Below, in pieces: positions 51,114 to 59,594 of a stretch of 64,000 nucleotides of DNA. The translations under genes were made by a program, and so were the position numbers. The DNA is from Jiangella alba (GTDB lineage Bacteria > Actinomycetota > Actinomycetes > Jiangellales > Jiangellaceae). The DNA lies in NCBI RefSeq assembly GCF_900106035.1, contig NZ_FNUC01000004.1, positions 1,984,001 through 2,048,000 on the forward strand, written 5' to 3'. Numbering within the stretch: position 1 is the first letter of the stretch; the number at the start of each line of letters is the position of its first letter. A model generated the notes under the pieces. The model had not been told where the DNA came from. It was given only the letters and a program-made list of their open reading frames with translations, and did no database searches.

Positions 51114-51478
51114 GCGTCCGCCCCCGGTCGTCTCGCGTCCAGCACCGCCCAGAGCGCCGGCACGACGTCCTGGACCTGGTCCAGCGCGAAGCCGAAGGCG
51201 ACGTTGCCCGCGTCGACCGCGGACTCGATGGCCGCGGCGGACGGGATGCTCCGGCCGAACGTGTGCGTCTTGTCCGAGCCGAGCAGGCCCACCAGCACGC
51301 CGAGGCTCGCGCCGGCGCCGGTGTGGCAGGTCCCGAGGTAGTAGTCGGCGGCGCCGGAGCGCAACTGGACGGCCGCGTCCATGTCGGTGCCCACGACGAC
51401 GCTGTCGTCGGGGCCGAGCAGTGGTCGCAGGGCCTCCGCGACCTCGATCTTCGCAACTCCACCAGCGATGAGCTTCAT
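51110..51478 (-). CDS. yhfU: YhfU-like protein (DUF2620)
   Basis: 122 residues (MKLIAGGVAKIEVAEALRPL). Small alpha/beta protein with GTDMDAAVQLRSGAADYYLGTCHTGAGASLG, consistent with DUF2620. Function unknown; in the cluster it always travels with the YhfT-type transporter, so a subunit role is possible. Overlaps yhfY by ATGA. Confidence 0.78.
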   Translation of the reverse strand: MKLIAGGVAKIEVAEALRPLLGPDDSVVVGTDMDAAVQLRSGAADYYLGTCHTGAGASLGVLVGLLGSDKTHTFGRSIPSAAAIESAVDAGNVAFGFALDQVQDVVPALWAVLDARRPGADA

Positions 51479-51855
51479 CGGTTCTCCTTGGTTGCGGTCA
51501 GCGCGAGGGCGCCGAGATGGAGGCTGAGGTACTGCTGCTCGACGGCGGACAGCGGCACGCCGAGCGCGGCTTCCGCGCGGCCGGACACCCGCGCCGCGGC
51601 GTCGACGGCGGCCGGCGCCTCGTCGACGACCTGCCGGTAGACGACGTCGGCCGGCGGGTCGATGTCGGGCTCACCGCGCAGCAGCCGCCCGAGCGCGGCG
51701 ACCAGGTGCGAGGTGAGCGAGCCGGCGGTGTCGTCGGTGACGTCGAAGTCCGGTTCCAGCCGGGCGAGCTCGCTCGCCACGAAGTCGACGACGCCCGGTG
51801 GGGTCTGCGCCATCTCGCGGAAGAGGTCGAGGCGCAGGCGGAGTCGCTCGTCCAT
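51475..51855 (-). CDS. yhfY: YhfY-like single PRD domain protein
   Basis: 126 residues, all-helical, with the end of a PRD domain signature (LSAVEQQYLSLHLGALAL near 100-118) and an acidic N-terminal half. PRD domains are normally phosphorylated by PTS proteins inside regulators; here it stands alone and no phosphorylatable His context is clear (His113 in LSLHLGAL is a candidate). 33 bp after the regulator gene. Confidence 0.72.
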   Translation of the reverse strand: MDERLRLRLDLFREMAQTPPGVVDFVASELARLEPDFDVTDDTAGSLTSHLVAALGRLLRGEPDIDPPADVVYRQVVDEAPAAVDAAARVSGRAEAALGVPLSAVEQQYLSLHLGALALTATKENR

Positions 51856-51888
51856 GCATCGCTCCGTCCGTGGGGTTTCGGGGGTGGG

Positions 51889-52803
51889 TCAGTACGTGGG
51901 GATGAGCCGGCCGGCCACGACGTCGTCCGCCGCCGTCCGGACGAGGTCGCCCTCGAGCGCGACCTTCACCGCGGTCGGCACCGCGTCGGCGTCGCGGCGC
52001 GCCACGATGACGGCCGACGTCGTCGCGTCGTCCTCCAGGCCCTCGACCGGATGCACCGTGACCGGGCTGGAGATGTGCGCGTCGATCTCGTCGAGATTCC
52101 ACACCGTGGCGTCGACGAGGCCGTCGGCGAAGTACCTGTTCAGCTGGTTGTACGAGACTTCGATGCGCTGTTTCGGCGGCAGCCCGGGGAACACGGCGGC
52201 GGTCAGCTCGGCCTGGTCGACCGACGCGGGGTCGACGGCCACCCGCAGCCCCGGATCGTCCGCTCGCCGCCCCTCGGCGACCACCAGCCCGTGCGCGCCG
52301 ACGTACGAATGCGGCCCGAAGTCGCGGACGACCTCGAGCTCGGGGTCGGACAGCGCCGCGAACCGCGACATCACCGCGAAGTCGGCGCGCTCTTCCCGCA
52401 GCGCGCGCATGCGGTCGGTCGACCCGCGCACGAACATCAGCGTCAGCGGGACGCCGGCCTGCTGGAACGCCGTGTGCATCCCCGTCGCGAGGCCCTCGTA
52501 GCGGCGCGAGTACGGCAGCGGCATGGCGACCGAGATCGATCGGCCGCCCGCGAACTCCCAGATCAACCCGTGATCGATCGCCGCGACGAAGGTGCCGAGC
52601 TTGCCGCGCGGCCGGATCTCGACCGCGCCCGCCTCCTCCAGCAGCGCCAGCGCCGCCTGGACGGTGCCCTTGCCGACCTGGAACCGCTCGCTCAGCTCCT
52701 GGACGGTCGCCATCCGGTCGCCCGCCGACGCCGTGGACAGCTCGACGGCGAGGAGGTGGGCCACCGTGCCCGCCTTCGACATCAGCATCTGGATGCGCGA
52801 CAT
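51889..52803 (-). CDS. yhfZ: YhfZ-like regulator (GntR-like HTH plus binding-protein-like domain)
   Basis: 304 residues. Winged helix at about 20-75 (RMATVQELSERFQVGKGTVQAALALLEEAGAVEIRPRGKLGTF), then a substrate-binding-protein-like domain (ISVAMPLPYSRRYEGLATGMHTAF, VVRDFGPHSYVGAHGLVVAEGRR, NRYFADGLVDATVWNLDEIDA). First gene of the operon; its ATG is about 10 bases from the perfect palindrome at 52814-52831, so it should regulate itself and the operon, sensing a small ligand. Confidence 0.82.
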   Translation of the reverse strand: MSRIQMLMSKAGTVAHLLAVELSTASAGDRMATVQELSERFQVGKGTVQAALALLEEAGAVEIRPRGKLGTFVAAIDHGLIWEFAGGRSISVAMPLPYSRRYEGLATGMHTAFQQAGVPLTLMFVRGSTDRMRALREERADFAVMSRFAALSDPELEVVRDFGPHSYVGAHGLVVAEGRRADDPGLRVAVDPASVDQAELTAAVFPGLPPKQRIEVSYNQLNRYFADGLVDATVWNLDEIDAHISSPVTVHPVEGLEDDATTSAVIVARRDADAVPTAVKVALEGDLVRTAADDVVAGRLIPTY

Positions 52804-52809
52804 GGCGGG

Positions 52810-52831
52810 ATACTATCCAGAATTCTGGATA
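52810..52831 (-). promoter_or_regulatory. yhf operon promoter with perfect 18-bp palindrome
   Basis: TATCCAGAATTCTGGATA (52814-52831) is an exact palindrome. On the minus strand TAGTAT (52815-52810) reads as a -10 element seven bases from the ATG at 52803, so the transcript would be leaderless and a bound regulator would sit across the promoter. Confidence 0.65.
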
Positions 52832-53149
52832 TTGGCCAGAAGTGTTTTCGCGCCGTCATGTCCTGCATGCCTGGGGCTTGCCGGGTCGTCCGGGCGTGCG
52901 GTGATGGTCGCGGGCGTGGTGACACCAGCGCCAACATGTGCCGCTCTCGTCAACCTGTCGGTGACAACGACCGGCCCCGCCGCCCCGGGGTGGCCGTCAT
53001 CGTCCACCACTCGTCGGCACTCGGGTGGGATGGCCTCCCAGCCGGGCGGGCTGGCGACCCCGGCGCCGATGGCTGACCACGAGCCGCTTGCGCGCACCCC
53101 CGCACCGGCTGATTAAATCGTTCCAATCGCCGACCTCCGGAGGATCGCC
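52832..53149. other. Intergenic region with a degenerate repeat copy
   Basis: 318 bp with no credible gene. The minus strand reads GCCCGCCCGGCTGGGAGG (53051-53034) then CATCCCACCC and GCCGAC, matching the 94-bp repeat core but lacking its right stem arm. The last 40 bases hold the promoter-proximal part of the rhamnosidase gene, including CCTCCGGAGG (53138-53147), which contains its RBS. Confidence 0.55.
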
Positions 53150-55738
53150 ATGACCGACCGCACCGCCCCGGACGACCTGCCGCGCATCGAGCGGGTCGTG
53201 GCCGAGTACGGCGAGCCCGAGCTGGGCATCGGCGTCGCGGCGCCCCGGTTGTCCTGGTCCCGGTCCGGCGGGGCCGAGCAGACCGCGTACGAGGTGCGGC
53301 TGCGGCCCGCGTCCGGCGACGTGTCGACGGTGCGGGTGGCCGGCGGCGGCCAGGTGTTCCAGCCGTGGCCGTTCCCGGAGCTGCGCTCGCGCGAGCGCGT
53401 CGAGGTCGAGGTGCGGGCCGAGGCCGGCGGCGCGTGGAGCCACTGGAGCGAGCCGCTCGTCGTCGAGGCCGGGCTGCTGCGGCCCCAGGACGTCACCGCC
53501 CGGTTCATCAGCCCGCGCCACGTCGGCGGCCTCGACGACGGCGCCGTCGCGCTGGTCCGCCACCTCGACCTCGCCGGGCCGGTGGCGTCCGCGCGGCTGT
53601 ACATCACCGCGCACGGCGTGTACGACGCGTGGATCGGCGGCCGCCGGGTCGGCGACCATCAGCTCGCGCCCGGGTGGACGGCGTACGCGTCGCGGCTGCG
53701 CTACCAGACCTTCGACGTGACGCCGCACCTGCGGGACGGCGGGCCGACTCAGCTCGCCGTCGGCCTGGGCAACGGGTGGTACCGCGGCCAGCTGACGTGG
53801 AACCTGCGCCGCGACCACTACGGCGACCGGCTGGCGCTGCTGGCCCAGCTGGAGATCACCTACGCCGACGGCCGCCAGGAGACGGTGGTCACCGACGATG
53901 CGTGGCGGGCCGGCGCCACCGGCGTCCTCGCCGACGACCTCTACGACGGTCAGCGCACCGACCTGCGGCTGCCGCTCGTCCCGTCCGTCGCGGCGTCCGG
54001 GCCGGTCGACGTCCTGGAGCCCGACGCCGCGCGGCTGGTCGCGCCGCTCGGGCCGCCGGTGCGCGAGGTGGCGACGGTGCCGGCCCGGGCCGTGTCCACG
54101 TCGCCGTCCGGCGCCCAGTTGCTCGACTTCGGGCAGAACGTCGTCGGCTGGGTGCGACTGCGGGTCACCGGCTCGCCGGGTCAGGAGGTGACCGTCCGGC
54201 ACGCCGAGGTGCTCGAGGACGGCGAGCTCGGCGTGCGCCCGCTACGCGCGGCCAAGGCCACCGACACCTACGTCCTGTCCGGCGGCCCGGAGCTGCTGGA
54301 GCCGCGGTACACCTTCCACGGCTTCCGGTACGCCGAGGTCAGCGGCGTGTCCGTCGAGGCGTCCGACGCCGAGGCCGTCGTCGTCAGCTCCGACCTGCGC
54401 CGCACCGGCTGGTTCGAGTGCTCCGAGCCCGACCTCGAGCGGCTGCACGAGAACGTCGTCTGGGGTATGCGCGGCAACTTCGTCGACGTTCCGACCGACT
54501 GCCCGCAGCGCGACGAGCGGCTCGGCTGGACCGGCGACATCCAGGTGTTCGCCCCGACCGCCGCCTTCCTCTTCGACGTCGGCGGGTTCCTCGGCTCGTG
54601 GCTGCGCGACCTCGCCGCCGAGCAGCGTCCCGACGGCGGCGTCCCGTTCGTCGTCCCCGACGTCGTGTACGAGCACATCGGCGGCCCGCGTCCCGGCGAT
54701 CCGCCGCACTCGCCGCCCGCCGGCTGGGCCGACGCCGCCGTCCACGTGCCGTGGACGCTGTACCAGCGCTACGGCGACACCGGCGTGCTGGAGCGGCAGT
54801 ACGACTCCATGCGGGCGTGGGTCGAGAAGGCGCGGTCGCTGGCCGGCGACTCCCTGCTCTGGGACACCGGCTTCCAGTTCGGCGACTGGCTCGACCCCGA
54901 CGCCCCGCCCGACGACGCCGCCGCGGCCAAGGCCGACCCCGCCGTCGTCGCGACGGCGTACCTGGCCCGCAGCGCGCACCTGCTGGCGCTGACCGCGTCC
55001 GTCCTGGGACGCGACGACGACGCCGCGCGGTACGAGAGCCTCGCCGCCGACGTCGTCCGCGCCTTCGGCAAGGCCTACGTCGCGGCCGACGGCACCGTGC
55101 GCAGCGACTGCCAGACCGTCTACGCGCTGGCCATCGCGTGGGATCTGCTCGAGACGCCCGAGCAGCGGGCCGGCGCGGGGCGTCGTCTCGCCGCGCTCGT
55201 CCAGGCGGCCGACTTCCACGTCAGCACCGGCTTCCTCGGCACGCCGCTGGTGCTCGACGCGCTCTGCCGGGCCGGCCGTGCCGACCTCGCACATGCGATG
55301 GTGCTCACCCGCACCGCGCCGTCCTGGCTGTACGCCGTCACGATGGGGGCCACGACGATCTGGGAGCGGTGGGACTCCATGCTGCCGGACGGCTCGATCA
55401 ACCCCGGCGAGATGACGTCGTTCAACCACTACGCCTACGGCGCGGTCGCCGACTGGCTGCACCGCTGCGTGGCCGGGCTCGCGCCGGCGGCGCCCGGCTA
55501 CCGCGAGGTCGCGGTGCGCCCGCTCGTCACCGGGCAGCTCACCCACGCGTCGGCCCGGCACCTCAGCCCGTACGGCCCCGTCGCCGTGTCATGGCGCCTC
55601 GACGACGACCGGTTCGAGCTGTCCGTCGAGGTCCCGCCCGGCGTGACGGCGCACCTCGACCTGCCGCTCGCCGACCCGTACCCCGACGCCGTCGGGCCGG
55701 GCTCGCACCGCTTCACCGGCAGGTGGCGCCGGCCCTGA
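53150..55738 (+). CDS. GH78 alpha-L-rhamnosidase
   Basis: 862 residues, no signal peptide. N-terminal beta domains (Ig-like then jelly-roll with GNGWYRGQLTW and LLDFGQNVVGWVRLRV), then the (alpha/alpha)6 catalytic barrel with the family block DCPQRDERLGWTGD near 450-463 (catalytic acid region), FGDWLDPDAPP, and C-terminal beta domain with RTAPSWLYAVTMGATTIWERWDS and FNHYAYGAVADW. Releases terminal L-rhamnose from plant or microbial glycans. RBS CCGGAGGA at 53139-53146. Ends directly against the convergent DUF4328 gene. Confidence 0.92.
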   Translation: MTDRTAPDDLPRIERVVAEYGEPELGIGVAAPRLSWSRSGGAEQTAYEVRLRPASGDVSTVRVAGGGQVFQPWPFPELRSRERVEVEVRAEAGGAWSHWSEPLVVEAGLLRPQDVTARFISPRHVGGLDDGAVALVRHLDLAGPVASARLYITAHGVYDAWIGGRRVGDHQLAPGWTAYASRLRYQTFDVTPHLRDGGPTQLAVGLGNGWYRGQLTWNLRRDHYGDRLALLAQLEITYADGRQETVVTDDAWRAGATGVLADDLYDGQRTDLRLPLVPSVAASGPVDVLEPDAARLVAPLGPPVREVATVPARAVSTSPSGAQLLDFGQNVVGWVRLRVTGSPGQEVTVRHAEVLEDGELGVRPLRAAKATDTYVLSGGPELLEPRYTFHGFRYAEVSGVSVEASDAEAVVVSSDLRRTGWFECSEPDLERLHENVVWGMRGNFVDVPTDCPQRDERLGWTGDIQVFAPTAAFLFDVGGFLGSWLRDLAAEQRPDGGVPFVVPDVVYEHIGGPRPGDPPHSPPAGWADAAVHVPWTLYQRYGDTGVLERQYDSMRAWVEKARSLAGDSLLWDTGFQFGDWLDPDAPPDDAAAAKADPAVVATAYLARSAHLLALTASVLGRDDDAARYESLAADVVRAFGKAYVAADGTVRSDCQTVYALAIAWDLLETPEQRAGAGRRLAALVQAADFHVSTGFLGTPLVLDALCRAGRADLAHAMVLTRTAPSWLYAVTMGATTIWERWDSMLPDGSINPGEMTSFNHYAYGAVADWLHRCVAGLAPAAPGYREVAVRPLVTGQLTHASARHLSPYGPVAVSWRLDDDRFELSVEVPPGVTAHLDLPLADPYPDAVGPGSHRFTGRWRRP

Positions 55739-56518
55739 TCAGGCGGCTGGCGGGGGCGGCGGTACCGGCGGACCCGGCGGCACGGCGTCGCGGGGCCGGC
55801 CCGCGAGCGCCGCGCCCTGGGCGTCGGTGAGCCGGCGCACCATGATCAGCCCGAGGACGGCGGCGGCCGTGAAGACGACCTCGCCCCCGGCCGCCAGCCA
55901 GTCCGCGTTCGCGAGGTCGCCCACGGTGAGGTCGTCCCTCGGGCCGTCGACGCCGAGCTGAGCGGCGGTGCGGTCGATCAGGATGGCCGCCACGAACGCC
56001 GCCCACCACGCCACGACGATGCCCGCGCCGCGCCCGCCGGGGTTCGACGAGCGGCTGGCGGTCCAGAGCTGGCGCACCGGGAGTACGAGGTTGGCCAGCG
56101 GGATGAACCAGCCGCCGATGGCCCACCCCGGGCCGAGCGCGCTGCGCGAGCCGAGCAGCCGGGCGTTCTGCGCGTGCCGGTACTGCCAGATGATGAAGAA
56201 GACGGCCAGTGCCAGGGCGGCGACGGTGTAGCCCCACAGCCCGAGCCCGACCAGATCGTCGGCCCGCGTCAACCGGTCGGCGTCGACCGCGACCATGCTC
56301 GCCAGCGGATCGGCTTCCGGCGACGTGCCGGCCGCGTCGGACACCACCGAGGCGCGGTTGGCGTAGGCGCCCGCGCTGGCCGCGGTGACCACGGCAGTCA
56401 GCGCGAAGAGCACCGTCAGCACCGTTTTCGGCATGCTGAGGTCCTGCACCGGTCCGGGTGGCCGGGTGCCGCTCCCGGAAACGTTCCAAGCCGCGCCCCG
56501 CTCGTCGTCGACGCTCAT
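55739..56518 (-). CDS. DUF4328-type membrane protein
   Basis: 259 residues from ATG at 56518, with GGAGGAG at 56522-56528. Four or five helices; conserved WQYRHAQNARLLG, PGWAIGGWFIPLANLVLPVRQLW typical of DUF4328, whose function is unknown. C-terminus is Pro-rich (PPGPPVPPPPPAA). Confidence 0.8.
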   Translation of the reverse strand: MSVDDERGAAWNVSGSGTRPPGPVQDLSMPKTVLTVLFALTAVVTAASAGAYANRASVVSDAAGTSPEADPLASMVAVDADRLTRADDLVGLGLWGYTVAALALAVFFIIWQYRHAQNARLLGSRSALGPGWAIGGWFIPLANLVLPVRQLWTASRSSNPGGRGAGIVVAWWAAFVAAILIDRTAAQLGVDGPRDDLTVGDLANADWLAAGGEVVFTAAAVLGLIMVRRLTDAQGAALAGRPRDAVPPGPPVPPPPPAA

Positions 56519-56601
56519 CCCGCTCCTCCGTTTCGACCGGAATGGCATACGTTATCCGCCCCGGCGGGTAGCGTGGGTGGTCCGCCGACGAGGGGTCGTA
56601 G

Positions 56602-57071
56602 ATGACAGCGAGTCCCGCCGCCACCGCACGTGTGCAGGCCGCTGCCGCGCGCACCTCGGCGACCGGCTCGGCCCACGCGGCCATCACGATCCGCTCTGGC
56701 CCCTGGACGCCCTGTTCGGCGCCAACGATGACGTCGTCGAGGCCGGTCCGGACACCATTCGCGACGTCACCACCACGCACTACCGGCTCACCGTCGATCT
56801 CGCGGCCGCGGATGAGCACCTGCCCGCGGGCATAGCGATGCCGGAAGGCCCATTTCGCCGAATGCGCCGGCTGCCCGCAGAAGTGTGGCTGGAGGACGCG
56901 GGCCTGGCGCGCCGCGTCGCGATCCAGAATGCGTCCGGCAATCGTCAGATCTGGCAGGTCCTCGACCTCTGGCACTTCGGCGTCGAGGTGACGATCACCC
57001 TTCCGGACGCCGACCAGATCGCGATCGCGGACCCGGCGGACCTGCAGCGGATCTTCATGGGAGACGGCTGA
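56602..57071 (+). pseudogene. Frameshifted remnant of a secreted/lipoprotein-like gene
   Basis: ATG 56602 opens MTASPAATARVQAAAARTS...AAITI in one frame; after about 56685 the reading resumes in another frame as DPLWPLDALFGANDDVVEAGPDTIRD, THYRLTVDLAAADE, PAEVWLEDAGLARRV and VLDLWHFGVEVTITLPD. The second part matches the C-terminal half of LppX-like proteins of actinobacteria. Intact relatives have about 100 residues between the two parts, so a deletion with frameshift is inferred. An ORF from 56385 would not restore the start. Confidence 0.6.
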
Positions 57072-57164
57072 GCGCCACTATCCGTGTGAAGCAGCACTGA
57101 AGCGAGCCTGAAAACGGGGATGCCTAATCTCGCCGAGGTATTGCCCATCCAGCACGGAGAAACC

Positions 57165-57671
57165 ATGAAGATGAGAATGTCCGCGGCGGTGGCCGTCCTG
57201 GCCCTGGCGATAGCGGGACTTGGCGGAACGGCGCAAGCGGCGGAGCGGGCGGAGTCGTCCACGGTGAAGGCCGCAACCCAGACCGCCGACCAGCCGGCCG
57301 CGACAGCAGCCGCCCGGGCTGGCGCACGCAACGTGAAATACCTCTGGCTCCGATACCCGGCTCCCGCCGGTTCGGAATCCTGCACCAGCCGGACCATCAC
57401 TCTCGGAGCCGGCAAGTACCGGTGGGAGACCGACGACAGCAGTCCCAGCACCAGAGAGCGCACGATCACCCTTGCGGCCGGCAAGTATCGGTGGGTCGAC
57501 TGCATCCACTATTTCGAACGCGCCAGTGGAATCGACGTGTACCGGCACGAATCGGGGTTGCAGAGCGTCCGGACCGGCGGTTGGGCACATCTGCCCGACA
57601 GCTGGCTCCAGAACCGCCAGAAGCCCGGCCTCGTCTTCTCCTGGTACGGGAGCACGCTCACTCGGTTGTGA
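57165..57671 (+). CDS. Secreted protein with an internal duplication
   Basis: 168 residues from ATG 57165, with GGAG at 57156-57159. Signal peptide MKMRMSAAVAVLALAIAGLGGTAQA. The mature part contains two copies of RTITLxAGKYRW (about 92-104 and 115-127) and two Cys (CTSRTITL and VDCIHYF) that could pair. The unit may be a small beta-hairpin repeat. I do not recognise a family. Followed by the stem-loop at 57707-57752. Confidence 0.7.
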   Translation: MKMRMSAAVAVLALAIAGLGGTAQAAERAESSTVKAATQTADQPAATAAARAGARNVKYLWLRYPAPAGSESCTSRTITLGAGKYRWETDDSSPSTRERTITLAAGKYRWVDCIHYFERASGIDVYRHESGLQSVRTGGWAHLPDSWLQNRQKPGLVFSWYGSTLTRL

Positions 57672-57706
57672 TCGGAGTGCACCCGCCGGCCAGGCGCGAC
57701 GTGGCG

Positions 57707-57752
57707 GCCACGCTCGCGGTGCTCACCCAGGTGTGAGTGCTGCGAGCGTGGC
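57707..57752 (+). terminator. Long stem-loop after the secreted protein gene
   Basis: GCCACGCTCGC (57707-57717) pairs with GCGAGCGTGGC (57742-57752); inside, CTCAC pairs with GTGAG around CCAGGT. Probable terminator. Confidence 0.6.
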
Positions 57753-57841
57753 GCAACGCGTGCTCGCGTCAGGGTGCGCCGGCGATGGCCGGTCCCGTCA
57801 GGTGGCGTCCCAGCCAGTCGACCTTGCTTATGCTCGCGCCC

Positions 57842-58195
57842 GTGGCACTGGAATGGGAACAGATCATCGTCGACTCCGCCGACCCCATCGCCCTCGGGCG
57901 CTGGTGGGCCGAGGCTCTCGGCTGGGTGGTGGTCGACGAGTCCGAGGAGATCATCGAGATCCGGCCCGAGCCGGACCAGCTGCCGGGCCTGCTCTTCGTG
58001 CCTGTCCCCGAGGGCAAGACCTCGAAGAACCGGCTCCACCCCGACTTCCGCCCGGACGACCAGGAGGCCGAGGTCGCCCGGCTGCTCTCCCTCGGTGCCC
58101 GGCGTGCCGACACCGTGCAGGACGAGCAGCACTGGGTGACCCTCCTCGACCCGGAGGGCAACGAATTCTGTGTCCTGGGTGAGCGGAAGAGCTGA
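57842..58195 (+). CDS. VOC/glyoxalase-like protein
   Basis: 117 residues from GTG 57842; ATG 57830 is an alternative. WEQIIVDSADPIALGRWWAEALGW, GLLFVPVPEGKTSKNRLHPDFRP and WVTLLDPEGNEFCVLGE match the single-domain glyoxalase-like (VOC) group of actinobacteria; the substrate is unknown. TATGCT at 57829-57834 could be a -10 for a leaderless message. Confidence 0.82.
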   Translation: MALEWEQIIVDSADPIALGRWWAEALGWVVVDESEEIIEIRPEPDQLPGLLFVPVPEGKTSKNRLHPDFRPDDQEAEVARLLSLGARRADTVQDEQHWVTLLDPEGNEFCVLGERKS

Positions 58196-58426
58196 GCGGG
58201 GCCGGGCAGCCGTTCAGGCGAAGGTGCCGGACGGCTTGGCTGCGCGAGTGTCCGGTCTCCACTGACACGCTCCGCTCCGGTGGTTATGAGGCGGACGGGG
58301 GAGGAGTGAGGGCGGGCGCAGGCAGCCGCACGGCGTGCAACATACGTGCACCTTCGGACGGCGATTCCCGGTCAGTTGCGGTCTCTCACGGTCAACCAGC
58401 GTCGGGTGAATGCGCTGGTCAGAGGG

Positions 58427-58499
58427 TGCCCCCGGCAGGATTCGAACCTGCGACCCTCCGCTTAGGAGGCGGATGCTCTATCCCCTGAGCTACGAGGGC
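58427..58499 (-). tRNA. tRNA-Arg (CCU anticodon)
   Basis: Read on the minus strand: acceptor GCCCTCG (58499-58493), D-arm GCTCAGGGGATAGAGC, anticodon stem TCCGC/GCGGA with loop CTCCTAA, T-arm GCAGGTTCGAATCCTGC, and 3' acceptor CGGGGGC plus discriminator A. CCA is not encoded. Reads AGG codons, which are rare in this genome. Confidence 0.95.
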
Positions 58500-58564
58500 G
58501 GGCTGCGCCAGTCTATCCGCCGCGTACGGGCGGCGACGGCGGGACAGGCCCTAGGCTCGGGAAG

Positions 58565-59524
58565 GTGAGCAACCTGGATGCGCGTCCCGCCGAGACGCGG
58601 TGTCATGCGGCGGGGCAGGAGGGCCCGGCGAGCCGGGTGCTGGAGCCGCGCGAGGTGCCGTTGGGCGGCATCCGGGCGATGCGGGTCAGCCGCACGTTGC
58701 CGCACCGTCAGCTCCCCACCGTCGGGGCGTGGTGCTTCCTGGACCAGTTCGGGCCGCAGCACACCGACATGGTCGTGCTGCCGCATCCGCACACCGGCCT
58801 GCAGACGGTCACCTGGCCGTTGCGGGGCGAGATCCACCACCGCGACAGCGTGGGCAGCGACGTCGTGGTGCGGCCGGGGCAGTTGAACCTGATGACGAGC
58901 GGGCCGGGCATCGCGCACTCGGAGATCTCACTGGGCGAGGCGCCGCTGCTGCACGGCCTGCAGCTGTGGGTGGCGCTGCCGGAAACAGCAACGGCGGCGC
59001 CGGGGTTCGAGCAGCACACCGACCTCCCCGTGTACGACGGCGACGGCGTGCGGGCCACGGTGGTGGCGGGGGAGCTGGGCGGGACGACGTCGCCGGCGAC
59101 GACGTACAGCCCGCTGCTCGGCGCCGAGTTGGACGTGCACAAGACCGCCACGCTGCCACTGCGCGCCGACTTCGAGCACGCCGTCCTGGTGCTGACGGGG
59201 CGGGCGACGGTCGCGGGGACGGGGCTGGAGCCGGGACCGCTGCTGTACCTCGGCACCGGACGCACCGAGCTGACGATCCACGCGCACGACGACGACACGA
59301 CGCTGTTCCTGCTGGGCGGCGAGCCGTTCCCCGACGACCTCGTCATGTGGTGGAACTTCGTCGGCCGCAGCCACGAGGACATCGTCGCGGCGCGCGACGA
59401 GTGGGAGCGGCCCGGCCAGCACCGTTTCGGCACGGTCGCCGGCCACGGCACCGACCGTATCCCCGCCCCACCCCTCCCGCCACTGCGCCTCACCCCGCGC
59501 CGCCGCCGTCCACCAGCGGGCTGA
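58565..59524 (+). CDS. Pirin-family protein
   Basis: 319 residues from GTG 58565. Bicupin layout: metal site HPHTGLQTVTWPLRGEIHHRDS (pirin-type His residues), PGQLNLMTSGPGIAHSE, LLHGLQLWVALPE; a second cupin at about 170-255 and C-terminal MWWNFVGRSHEDIVAARDEWE. Iron-binding, acting as quercetin dioxygenase or redox cofactor in relatives. Adjacent to the tRNA gene, pointing away. Confidence 0.88.
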   Translation: MSNLDARPAETRCHAAGQEGPASRVLEPREVPLGGIRAMRVSRTLPHRQLPTVGAWCFLDQFGPQHTDMVVLPHPHTGLQTVTWPLRGEIHHRDSVGSDVVVRPGQLNLMTSGPGIAHSEISLGEAPLLHGLQLWVALPETATAAPGFEQHTDLPVYDGDGVRATVVAGELGGTTSPATTYSPLLGAELDVHKTATLPLRADFEHAVLVLTGRATVAGTGLEPGPLLYLGTGRTELTIHAHDDDTTLFLLGGEPFPDDLVMWWNFVGRSHEDIVAARDEWERPGQHRFGTVAGHGTDRIPAPPLPPLRLTPRRRRPPAG

Positions 59525-59594
59525 GCCCAGGCCGTACCCTTCCGGCCGGTCCGTGCGATGACGCCGGTGAGCCGCCGCGCATCCGGGAGGGGTA

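Noticed and set aside
52813-53097. A 94-codon minus-strand frame upstream of yhfZ
   Set aside because: It covers the palindromic promoter and the degenerate repeat; composition is unlike a protein.
53138-53147. CCTCCGGAGG palindrome as an operator for the rhamnosidase gene
   Set aside because: It coincides with the RBS (GGAGGA) and is explained by that.
58306-58488. A 60-codon frame across the tRNA region
   Set aside because: It overlaps the tRNA gene; its PPAGFEPATLRLGG string is the usual false translation of a tRNA.
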